Positions 47,064 through 54,912 of a stretch of 64,000 nucleotides of DNA are shown piece after piece (position 1 is the stretch's first letter; each line of letters opens with the position of its first letter). Position numbers and translations under genes: made by a program. Source of the DNA: CALBZH01 sp964538515 (GTDB lineage Bacteria > Desulfobacterota > Syntrophobacteria > Syntrophobacterales > Syntrophobacteraceae); assembly GCA_964538515.1 (NCBI GenBank), contig CAZIEW010000004.1, forward strand, positions 42,474 to 106,473. Reading direction: 5' to 3'. Below the pieces are notes generated by a model. That model was not told the DNA's origin. It saw only the letters and a list, made by a program, of their open reading frames with translations, and searched no databases.

Positions 47064-47999
47064 TTACTTAAAGAAGCGCTTCAAAACGGACTTGCGCTCC
47101 GCCGCGGGCTTTTGCTGACTGTCCAGATCACGTTTCTCGGCCGCCTCCGAGGACGATGCCTCGCCTTTGGCCTCCGGGGTCTCTTCGACCTCGGCAAACC
47201 GCCCTTCTCCGAGGTACCGAAAGACCGGACCCTGCGGTGTGAGGGCCATATTGTCTCCCGAGGTCAGCGGACTCTGCATGCCAATGGGCTCCCCATTGAT
47301 CCGCACCAGGCTGCGCCCCGTCAAGTCCTTCACCCAGTATTGCTCGCCCACCGAGAAGATCTGGGCGTGCATGTCGAGAATTGCCGGATGATTCATGGCA
47401 AACTGGCAGTTGGGGTGCTTCCCGATGGTCACGGGAAGCTGCTTATACGAGCGCAGAGTCGGCCCGTACTGGAGCACCAACGGCATCACGGTGGTCTCCA
47501 CGGAGACCGGTGCCTGCGAAACAGGACGGGGCTCGGGCTTCGGGGGCGGAGGGGCGACGGGAGCTTCACGAGCTTCACGAATCTCACGGCGCTTCGGCTG
47601 CTCCACGGGGGGAGTGGCAGGAGAAGGCTCCGTGGCAGCCGCCGCCGGTGCTCGGTCCGATACCTCGGCAACGTCCTCCGTCATCTGCGTGAGGAAGCTC
47701 ACCTTGGGGCCCCCCTCTGCGAAGGTCAGCACATCGCCACTCTTCAGGTAGCCTTCCGTAATCCGTTTGCCGTTCACGTAGGTGCCATTGTGGCTCATAT
47801 CCTTGATTTTGTAGCGATTCCCATCGCGCACGATTTCTGCATGCTTTCGGGAGAGGATCACGAGATCCGCTGGGAATCGCACCTGACATGAAGCCTGTCT
47901 GCCGATCCCGATCACTTCGTCGGTGAATTCCTGGATCTGGCCCTTCATGGGACCATGGAGATGAACGATCTGAACCACGATTACAGGAGCTCGCTTCAT
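47064..47999 (-). CDS. Protein with two FHA domains
   Basis: 311 residues from the ATG at 47999. The first FHA domain (about 15-95) is canonical: GIGRQ, SRKHAEI and SHNGTYVNG, which bind phosphothreonine. A Pro/Ala/Arg-rich linker (about 105-175) leads to a second FHA-like domain (about 180-270; IGKHPNCQF, HPAILDMHAQI, LVRINGEP) with weaker match to the phosphate-binding residues. No membrane segment. The neighbouring Ser/Thr kinase and PP2C phosphatase, on the divergent operon, are its probable partners. Confidence 0.92.
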   Translation of the reverse strand: MKRAPVIVVQIVHLHGPMKGQIQEFTDEVIGIGRQASCQVRFPADLVILSRKHAEIVRDGNRYKIKDMSHNGTYVNGKRITEGYLKSGDVLTFAEGGPKVSFLTQMTEDVAEVSDRAPAAAATEPSPATPPVEQPKRREIREAREAPVAPPPPKPEPRPVSQAPVSVETTVMPLVLQYGPTLRSYKQLPVTIGKHPNCQFAMNHPAILDMHAQIFSVGEQYWVKDLTGRSLVRINGEPIGMQSPLTSGDNMALTPQGPVFRYLGEGRFAEVEETPEAKGEASSSEAAEKRDLDSQQKPAAERKSVLKRFFK

Positions 48000-48088
48000 G
48001 CTATCTACCCAAGGAGATGAATGCCCGCGCCCCATTACGAGGCGCTTCAGGGAAAAATGGGATAAACTCGGCCTTGCCGCCGAAGGTA

Positions 48089-48117
48089 TTGCGCGAATGG
48101 CTAAACGACTTTATTAT
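48089..48117 (+). promoter_or_regulatory. Candidate promoter of the PP2C/kinase operon
   Basis: TTGCGC (48089-48094) and TATTAT (48112-48117) with a 17-base spacer, about 125 bases before the PP2C start and inside the 244-base divergent region. The -35 is poor. Confidence 0.35.
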
Positions 48118-48243
48118 AGCCACTCTCAAGGAATGCCTGCAAACACTGTTTTCGAGCGGACCACTGAAAGCGGAGCTTCTCCAGGCGAAGGGGACTCCGC
48201 CCTCTGGCCGATGGATCAGTCCTTCCCCATTCGGGATGACCAC

Positions 48244-48981
48244 ATGTACCGAGTTGTATCGTTTGGCAAGACAGACACAGGGTTACGACGATCGAACAAT
48301 GAAGATGCCTTCTATGTGGATCAGCAGCTCGGCGTGTGCGCTTTGGCGGACGGCATGGGCGGAGCGGCCGCGGGTGAGCTGGCGAGCCAGCTTTTCGCGG
48401 ATACCGCCCGCGAGGTTTTTTCCGTCCACACGGCGGATTCGGAGGAGCAGCAGCTGGATCTTCTGCAGCGCACCTACGAGATGGCGAACGAGCGCATTCT
48501 CGACCACGTGAGGGAGAACCCGGGACATGCCGGCATGGGGTGCACGGCGGAGCTGGTCCGGTTCTACGATCAGAAGTTCGTGCTCGGGCACGTGGGGGAC
48601 AGTCGAACCTATCTTTTTCGCAACGGAGAATTCAAACAGCTGACGCGCGATCATTCTTTGGTTCAGGACCAGTTGGATCTCGGGCTGATCACCGCGGAGG
48701 AAGCCAGAAAGCACCGCTTGCGCAACGTGATTTTGCGGGCAGTTGGAACGAAGGAAGCCCTTGCGGTCGACTTTGTACGTGGGCGACTCTTGCCTGGCGA
48801 CATCTTTCTTCTTTGCTCCGACGGGCTGACGGACATGCTCGAAGACGACGTGATCCGTGAAGTTCTCGGGGTCGCCTTGACCATCGGGCAGAAAGTGGAC
48901 CAGCTGATCGAAATGGCCAAGTCTGCCGGGGGCAGCGACAACATCACCGTCATTCTCAGCAAGGTCATCCAACGACAATGA
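48244..48981 (+). CDS. PP2C-type Ser/Thr protein phosphatase
   Basis: 245 residues from the ATG at 48244, chosen because this gives the normal PP2C length and start (FGKTDTGLRRSNNEDAF); the frame extends upstream to 47998 but without a good ribosome site. Metal-binding residues are in NNEDAF, ALADGMGGAAAGE, HVGDSRTYLFR, CSDGLTDML and GGSDNIT. It should reverse phosphorylation by the kinase two genes downstream. Its stop overlaps the protease start (ATGA). Confidence 0.95.
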   Translation: MYRVVSFGKTDTGLRRSNNEDAFYVDQQLGVCALADGMGGAAAGELASQLFADTAREVFSVHTADSEEQQLDLLQRTYEMANERILDHVRENPGHAGMGCTAELVRFYDQKFVLGHVGDSRTYLFRNGEFKQLTRDHSLVQDQLDLGLITAEEARKHRLRNVILRAVGTKEALAVDFVRGRLLPGDIFLLCSDGLTDMLEDDVIREVLGVALTIGQKVDQLIEMAKSAGGSDNITVILSKVIQRQ

Positions 48982-49910
48982 AACCCGACCGATGGTGCTT
49001 CACGCTCCTGCTCCTGGTGATTGTCAGTGGGGCGCTCCATGCGGAAGGATTTCGTCCCCAGCGGTTGATTCCTCTTCCATCGGCGGAATGCCAGCGTCTG
49101 CTGGAGCGTCGGTTTCGTGATTCAGGCTATGAAGTCTCGGATTATCCGTTGGAATCGAGCCAGGTTCGCCTGATTGCCATTCGGGGTGCGGAGCGGTGGC
49201 AGATCACCTTTCAGCCCCATTCGGTCTTCGCGACGGAAATTGACGCACAGTGCCTGCGAAACGGCATCAGCGATGAAAGTCGGCTGGCCGAGCTGTGGAG
49301 CTTCCTCGATCAACGGGCCGCTGAGCCGTTGGCCATGGCCCACGAGCAGACGGTCCCGGTTCCCGGCAGCGTCGCTTCTGTGGCTCGATCCGTGGTCTGC
49401 ATCGACGCGCATCGCGACGGGCGATCTGTTCAGTTGTCCGGTTTTTTTATCGACCCCGACGGTCGGATCCTCACCACCGCCCACGACCTGAAACCGTCCC
49501 AATCCGTCAGCGTGAGACTTGCGGGAGGGGAGACGATTTCAGGCCAGGTGATTCGAATTGCACCCCAGATGGATCTGGCCCTGATCCGCACGGGCACAAG
49601 AGCCCCCGACTTTATCGGCCCGGCCGGGGGCCGGTTGCGCATCGCGCAGGGTGAGCCGGTCTGCACCCTTGGCTGTCCCCAGAATTCACCGGGCACGTTT
49701 CACGAAGGCGTTGTCACGGGGCCCCCGAGAATCGCGGACGACCAGCCCTTGTGGCAGGTCCACTTGAGAACGCTCCCCGGCAGCAGCGGGAGCCCGGCAT
49801 TCGATGCGGATGGCAACCTTATCGGACTGATCAAAGGGAGATACCGTGGCACGGAGACGGTCGGATTTCTGATTCCCATCTCTACCGTGATTGAATTCTT
49901 GAAAAAATAG
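48978..49910 (+). CDS. Secreted trypsin-like serine protease
   Basis: 310 residues with a Sec signal peptide (about 1-22). An N-terminal region of about 110 residues precedes an HtrA/trypsin-like domain without PDZ: catalytic H169 in ILTTAHD, D199 in PQMDLALI and S270 in LPGSSGSPAF. The triad is complete, so it should be an active periplasmic protease. Being translationally coupled to PP2C and six bases before a membrane Ser/Thr kinase, it is likely part of an envelope signalling unit. Confidence 0.9.
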   Translation: MKPDRWCFTLLLLVIVSGALHAEGFRPQRLIPLPSAECQRLLERRFRDSGYEVSDYPLESSQVRLIAIRGAERWQITFQPHSVFATEIDAQCLRNGISDESRLAELWSFLDQRAAEPLAMAHEQTVPVPGSVASVARSVVCIDAHRDGRSVQLSGFFIDPDGRILTTAHDLKPSQSVSVRLAGGETISGQVIRIAPQMDLALIRTGTRAPDFIGPAGGRLRIAQGEPVCTLGCPQNSPGTFHEGVVTGPPRIADDQPLWQVHLRTLPGSSGSPAFDADGNLIGLIKGRYRGTETVGFLIPISTVIEFLKK

Positions 49911-49916
49911 GCGCTC

Positions 49917-51308
49917 ATGCAATACGGAAGATACCGCATCGTCAAGGAGCTGGGCAAAGGCTCCATGGGAGTGGTGTATAAGGCCCACGACCCGCAGATC
50001 GACCGGCCGGTTGCGTTGAAGGTCCTGCGCCCCGACCGCGTCACATCGGAAACCTTCCGCCATCGATTCCTCAAAGAAGCGCGGGCGGTCGGCCGCCTGT
50101 CACACCCGAACATCGTGGTGGTCTACGATATCGGGGAAGATCATGGAACAGTCTATATTTCCATGGAGTTCCTCGAGGGGAAGCCGCTGAGCGATCTTGT
50201 TCAGCAGGAGCGGTTCGCCGAGGCCGAGGCCGTCGAGGTCGGCATTCAGGTGGCCGAGGCTCTGGATTACGCCCATCGCAAAGGCATTGTCCACCGAGAT
50301 ATCAAGCCGAGCAACATCATCATTCAACCCGACGGGCAGGTCAAAATCACCGATTTTGGCATTGCGCATATCGACGATCCGGAAGCGACACAACAAACCC
50401 AGGCGGGCGAAATCCTCGGAACGCCGGCTTATATGTCGCCCGAGCAGGTGCTCGGCCAGCAGGTCGATGGCCGGTCGGATCTCTTTTCGCTCGGTGTCAT
50501 CCTTTATGAGCTCAGTGTTGGCCATCGTCCCTTTCGCGGCGAAACCCTCGCCACGATTTTCCGATCGATCACAAATGAAAATCCCGTGGAGCCGGCTCGA
50601 GAGAACCCCTCGGTGAGCACGGCCTTGTCTCAGACAATCATGAAGTGTCTGGAGAAGACGCCCGACAGTCGATACCCGTCCGGGAAGGAGCTTACGGAAG
50701 CGCTCAAGAACTGCCGTCAGCGTCTGGGTGGCGATCGGAGTGGAACCCCGGTCCAGCCTGACCGTCCCAAGCCGGGAGCATCCCCATTGGTCTGGATCGC
50801 TTGCACGGTCTTGCTCCTCGTCGGCGGCACCGCCGGCTATTACGTGGTCAAACAGTCCCTTCAGTCCCAATCTGGACAGGCTGTCGGCACCAAAGACACC
50901 TCCACGACCTCAGGCGGCGTGCGACCGCTCACCCCACCCCGGAAGAACAATGGCGGCCCCACGACCGATTCAGCCGGCGACAAGCCATCATCGTCGGATG
51001 TGTCCCAATCAGCCGATGTCACCAAGTCCGCCAATGACAGAACCCCTTCGGCCGGCACGGTTCGGTCCGCAACGACCGAGAGCCTGAAAGGACCGCTCGG
51101 CACCCTCCGGCTGGAGAGCAAGCCCTCCGGGGCGCAAGTCCTGGTGGACGGCGACGTCAAGGGCCTAACACCCCTCGAGATCAAGCTCCCCCCTGGCTCC
51201 CATGAGGTAAGGCTCAGTATGGAAAATCATGGCGACTGGGAAGCTCAGGTTCGGATCACCGAGAACAAGCTCACGTCCATTCCCGTCGAGCTCGTCCGAG
51301 TGCCGTAA
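49917..51308 (+). CDS. Membrane Ser/Thr protein kinase with extracytoplasmic PEGA domain
   Basis: 463 residues. Cytoplasmic Hanks-type kinase domain (1-265): GKGSMG, Lys35 in VALKVL, Glu55, HRDIKPSN (126-133), DFG (146-148), GTPAYMSPEQ. After a linker, one membrane helix (about 282-303) and a Ser/Thr/Pro-rich stretch (about 310-385) lead to a PEGA domain (about 390-460; GTLRLESKPSGAQVLVDG), a surface-layer-type beta module. It should sense the envelope outside and phosphorylate targets inside, the dual-FHA protein being an obvious one. Confidence 0.95.
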   Translation: MQYGRYRIVKELGKGSMGVVYKAHDPQIDRPVALKVLRPDRVTSETFRHRFLKEARAVGRLSHPNIVVVYDIGEDHGTVYISMEFLEGKPLSDLVQQERFAEAEAVEVGIQVAEALDYAHRKGIVHRDIKPSNIIIQPDGQVKITDFGIAHIDDPEATQQTQAGEILGTPAYMSPEQVLGQQVDGRSDLFSLGVILYELSVGHRPFRGETLATIFRSITNENPVEPARENPSVSTALSQTIMKCLEKTPDSRYPSGKELTEALKNCRQRLGGDRSGTPVQPDRPKPGASPLVWIACTVLLLVGGTAGYYVVKQSLQSQSGQAVGTKDTSTTSGGVRPLTPPRKNNGGPTTDSAGDKPSSSDVSQSADVTKSANDRTPSAGTVRSATTESLKGPLGTLRLESKPSGAQVLVDGDVKGLTPLEIKLPPGSHEVRLSMENHGDWEAQVRITENKLTSIPVELVRVP

Positions 51309-51368
51309 GATCGGGCGCCGGTCGTCTCGGGGCCTTGTATTGCTCAGACAACCCGAAAGGAGGGCACA

Positions 51369-53315
51369 ATGACAAGGATTCGCAGACTCCATGGTGTCTT
51401 GGGGCTGTCCCTAATGCTCCTGGCCGTTTTTGCCTCACCATGGGCACACGCCAGACCAAGCAATGGGCAGACCGCTCCCGGCTTTGCCCTGAAAGACCTT
51501 AAAGGGCAGACTCACGACCTTGCCTCCCTCAAAACCTCTCCAATGACGGTTCTCTACTTTTTCGACGCCGAATCAAAGCCCAGCCAGGAAGGCCTCCTGA
51601 GCCTGGCTCAGGTGGCGGGTCGCTTCAAGGACTCTGGACTCACGATTTGGGCGGTAACGCTTTCCCCCAAGGACAAAGCGGAGGAATTCGGCAAGGTTTC
51701 GGGGCATTCCGTGCCGGTTCTCCTGGATAACGGCAACGTGAGCAATCTCTACGATGCTCAGGCCGTCCTCCCGACGGTGTGCATCATCGGACCGGACCTC
51801 AAAGTGCTGGATTTCGTCCAGGGGGGAGGAAAGTCCACGGAGATCATTCTGGTCCGCGTGGCGGAAAGAGAGCTCCAGCGCAAGGAAACCCGCATTGCCA
51901 TGGCCATCGGCGAAGAGGTGGCAAAGAGGGATCCCGATAACCTCGATGCCAAGACTGTCGAAGGCCATGCCGCCCTTCGGACGGGCTTGGTGGATAAGGC
52001 CATCCAGATCTTCCAGGATTTGACCAAGCGAGGCGGTCAGGGGGAAGTCCTGGGCAAAGAGGGGCTGGCGGCCGCTTACGCTCGAAAGGGGGATGGCGAC
52101 AAGGCGATGAAGCTCGCCTCCGAGGTCGAGCAGAAAGCACCGGACAGAAAATACCCCAACGTGATCAAAGGCGACGTGCTGGCCGCCCAGAACAAGACGG
52201 GCGAAGCCCAGGCCGAATACGAAAAGGCCGTGAGCAAGAAAGAGGCGGCACCCTACCATCAGGCCAAAGCGCCGAATCAGTTGGGACGGCTTTATGCCAG
52301 GAACGGCGACAATGAAACCGCCCGAAAGCTGTTTGATGAAGCTGTCGCCATCGACCCCTTCTACATCGAAGGGACGACCAACAAGGGCCTCACTTACGAG
52401 CGTCAAGGCAAATGGGACAAGGCGCTCGAGAGTTATCGTCAGACGCTCTCCCTCGAGAAGTCGGATGTCTACGCGACCGCCCTCGCACGAAACGCTCAGC
52501 AGATGGTGGACGCGCAAAAGGACGCCAAGCAGAAGGAGCGGATCGACCGGCTTGTGAAGGAGCTGGCCGAGCGGTACCGGTCTCAGAAGGGAGCTGGCGT
52601 CAAGGAAGGCGACTCCTGGACTTCTCGTCCCATGGTGCTCACTTTTCTCGACATGGAGGAAAAAGGCGGCCTTCCGGAACGGGACGGACTGGCATCAGTC
52701 CTTGCCCTTCAGCTCTCGGACCTGCTCAATGGCTCCAATCGAGTCAAGGTGGTTGAGCGCGTCATGCTGGAGCGTCTCATTGACGAGCTCAACCTGGGCT
52801 CGTCTCAGCTCGCAGACCAGACGACCGCTTTGAGGCTGGGACGGGTTCTCGCCGCAAAGCTCATCGGCACGGGCTCCCTCATTCACATGCCGGGCAGCAC
52901 CCTTCTCAGCATGCGACTGATCGACACGGAAACCACAACCGTGCCCCTGGTGGTGAACCGTGACGTGGGCTCTCAGGGCTCACTCGAGCCGGACCTGAGC
53001 CAGCTGTACCACGAAATCCTGAAGACGATTGTCGCCAAATACCCCCTTCGCGGCTATGTCGCCAAGATTCAGGGCGATCGAATCGTCCTGAACATCGGCG
53101 CGAAGCAAGGCGTGGTGCTCGGGACCAGGTTCGACGTGCTTCAGGAAGGCGAATCCGTGGAATACAAAGGCAAGAAGCTGCAGTCATCCGCCAAGGCGGT
53201 CGGCGGACTCGAAGTGGTCCAAGTCGAGCCGGACCTCTGTTACGCGACGCTTTTGACCAAAGACCGAGCCGTCAAGGTGGACGACAAGGTCCAGGAAAAG
53301 TTGCAGACCCCGTAA
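51369..53315 (+). CDS. Exported fusion: redox-dead thioredoxin fold, TPR repeats, CsgG-like domain
   Basis: 648 residues with a signal peptide (cleaved near AHA, about 28). Residues 30-170 are a TlpA/AhpC-type thioredoxin fold (GQTAPGFALKDLKGQ), but the active-site CxxC position reads S69-K-P-S72, so no redox activity is expected. About four TPR repeats follow (170-400). A CsgG/FlgO-like domain (about 415-545; LTFLDMEEKGG, VVERVMLERLIDELNLG) and a C-terminal beta domain (about 555-648; IVLNIGAKQGVVLGTRFDV) end it. It probably acts as an envelope scaffold. GAAAGGAGG precedes the ATG. Confidence 0.85.
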   Translation: MTRIRRLHGVLGLSLMLLAVFASPWAHARPSNGQTAPGFALKDLKGQTHDLASLKTSPMTVLYFFDAESKPSQEGLLSLAQVAGRFKDSGLTIWAVTLSPKDKAEEFGKVSGHSVPVLLDNGNVSNLYDAQAVLPTVCIIGPDLKVLDFVQGGGKSTEIILVRVAERELQRKETRIAMAIGEEVAKRDPDNLDAKTVEGHAALRTGLVDKAIQIFQDLTKRGGQGEVLGKEGLAAAYARKGDGDKAMKLASEVEQKAPDRKYPNVIKGDVLAAQNKTGEAQAEYEKAVSKKEAAPYHQAKAPNQLGRLYARNGDNETARKLFDEAVAIDPFYIEGTTNKGLTYERQGKWDKALESYRQTLSLEKSDVYATALARNAQQMVDAQKDAKQKERIDRLVKELAERYRSQKGAGVKEGDSWTSRPMVLTFLDMEEKGGLPERDGLASVLALQLSDLLNGSNRVKVVERVMLERLIDELNLGSSQLADQTTALRLGRVLAAKLIGTGSLIHMPGSTLLSMRLIDTETTTVPLVVNRDVGSQGSLEPDLSQLYHEILKTIVAKYPLRGYVAKIQGDRIVLNIGAKQGVVLGTRFDVLQEGESVEYKGKKLQSSAKAVGGLEVVQVEPDLCYATLLTKDRAVKVDDKVQEKLQTP

Positions 53316-53328
53316 GGAGGTGCTGACG

Positions 53329-54033
53329 ATGACACCAAAACGAATGGCTTTCAAGTTGGCTGCTGCGTGTGCTCTCCTTTTGAGCTTCTCCTGCGCAGCA
53401 CCGCAACAGCCCTCCACGGGCGTTGCCCAGCGGGAGCCCGTCCCCGCGGCCCCGCAGCCGCCGCCTCCCACGGTTGCACAGCCGGAGATCCCCCTTGTCC
53501 CACCGGGGGAGCCGACAACGGGCGTTACCCAGCCGGAGCGTATCCCCACGGCCATGAAGAAGCCCCCGACGCCCGTTCCGCCAAAGGAGGCTCCGCCCCC
53601 TGAGAAAGTCCCGCCAAAGCCGCCCAAAGTGTCGACCGTCGCCGTCTGGGATTTCGACTCTCTGAGCGTCGGGACCTCCGCCACTCCCCAGCTCGGGGAG
53701 GTGTTGGCCTCACGCGTGACCGATGCCCTCTCCAGGAAAGGGAAGGTTACCGTTGTCGAGCGGCAGCGCCTTCTTTTGGCTCTCGAAGAGCTGAACGTGG
53801 GGTCCAGCGCGCTCGTCGACGAGTCTACCCGCCTCAGATTGGGCAAGATGGTCGGTGCCAAGATGATGATCTTCGGAGGCTATCTGGTCAGCGGCGACAA
53901 GATGCGTCTCGATGTTCGGTTGGTGAACGTGGAAACCGGTGCTCTCATCAAGGCCACGGAGCGTACGGTTCCGGCCGCCAACATCCCCCAGTGGCTCGAA
54001 GCCGCTGAGAGCGCGGCCAATGAGCTTCTGTGA
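53329..54033 (+). CDS. CsgG/LpoB-like lipoprotein
   Basis: 234 residues; AAGGAGGTG fixes the start at 53329. Lipoprotein signal with lipobox SFSC (Cys22). Residues 25-100 are proline-rich with repeated pxQPE-like phrases. The C-terminal half (about 105-230) is a CsgG/FlgO-type domain (VAVWDFDSLSVG, VVERQRLLLALEELNVGSS, GAKMMIFGGYLV) closely similar to that in the preceding gene, so the two probably arose by duplication and may assemble together at the outer membrane. Confidence 0.88.
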   Translation: MTPKRMAFKLAAACALLLSFSCAAPQQPSTGVAQREPVPAAPQPPPPTVAQPEIPLVPPGEPTTGVTQPERIPTAMKKPPTPVPPKEAPPPEKVPPKPPKVSTVAVWDFDSLSVGTSATPQLGEVLASRVTDALSRKGKVTVVERQRLLLALEELNVGSSALVDESTRLRLGKMVGAKMMIFGGYLVSGDKMRLDVRLVNVETGALIKATERTVPAANIPQWLEAAESAANELL

Positions 54034-54068
54034 GCCCCCTGGCTCCCCATAAGAAACAGGGGAAGAAG

Positions 54069-54668
54069 ATGAGTCAGCCCGCAGCAGCGGAGCCCATCGT
54101 GCTGAGCTCCCGATTTCGAGAAGCCTTGTGGCTTGCGGCCTTCCTGCATGCGGACCAGTGGCGCAAAGGGACCGACATCCCGTACGTCGCCCACTTGCTG
54201 GCCGTGTCATCGCTGGTCCTCGAGCATGGGGGAAGCGAGGACGCGGCCATTGCGGGGCTGCTGCACGATTCGGTCGAAGACCAGGGCGGAGAGGCCGTCC
54301 TCGAGCAAATCGCGAGTCGGTTCGGCCCTTCGGTGGCAGCCATTGTCGAGGCGTGCTCCGATTCCACGGAAACTCCCAAACCGCCGTGGAAAGCACGCAA
54401 GGAGGGCTATATCGCTCATCTGGCCGGTGTCACCAGGGAGACGCTCCTGGTTTCCCTGGCCGACAAGCTGCACAATGCCCGATCCATCCTCGCGGATTAC
54501 CAGCAGATCGGCGATAGGCTCTGGGAGCGATTCCAGGGAGGCAAAGACGGCACGTTGTGGTATTACAACGCTTTGGTCGCCGCGTTCGAGGAACGTGCCG
54601 AGCACGTGAGGCTCGTTGAGGAATTGAGGCGGGTGGTGACGGAGCTGCGAAAACTGGCGGAGGTCTAA
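54069..54668 (+). CDS. HD-domain hydrolase, RelA/SpoT-HD (Mesh1)-like
   Basis: 199 residues from the ATG at 54069 with AGGGGAAG upstream; a start at 54030 that overlaps the lipoprotein stop is possible. HD motif in IAGLLHDSVEDQGG, with upstream His in YVAHLLAVSS and a downstream SLADKLHNAR. This pattern is that of the (p)ppGpp hydrolase domain of SpoT, without synthetase, TGS or ACT domains. It could hydrolyse ppGpp, NADPH or another nucleotide. It is the last gene of the kinase operon. Confidence 0.88.
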   Translation: MSQPAAAEPIVLSSRFREALWLAAFLHADQWRKGTDIPYVAHLLAVSSLVLEHGGSEDAAIAGLLHDSVEDQGGEAVLEQIASRFGPSVAAIVEACSDSTETPKPPWKARKEGYIAHLAGVTRETLLVSLADKLHNARSILADYQQIGDRLWERFQGGKDGTLWYYNALVAAFEERAEHVRLVEELRRVVTELRKLAEV

Positions 54669-54720
54669 GGCATGGGGCAACAAAAACGTGTCCCCAGCCG
54701 CCATAAGGTCGTTTTGGAAG

Positions 54721-54780
54721 CGCCGGCTTCCTCGGCGGCGCCCTGAAGGGATGGATCAGGCGACGCCGAGGAAGCCGGCG
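54721..54780. repeat. REP-like 17-bp perfect inverted repeat
   Basis: CGCCGGCTTCCTCGGCG at 54721-54737 is repeated inverted at 54764-54780, with a 26-base loop. It lies in the 244-base gap between the convergent HD and glnS genes, so it may act as a two-way terminator, although no T run follows. The GC-rich arms recall extragenic repeats found in many copies per genome; only one copy is visible here. Confidence 0.6.
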
Positions 54781-54912
54781 TCGCTACCGCCATGATTGAC
54801 AGGATCCCTAGTTGTGCCTGCGGCGCAGAGGGTGGAAGCCGCAGCTGCATTACAAAATGGCGTCCGCAAAGAGTCGAGCCAAGTCCAGACCAAGGAAGTC
54901 CCTCGGCGAGCC

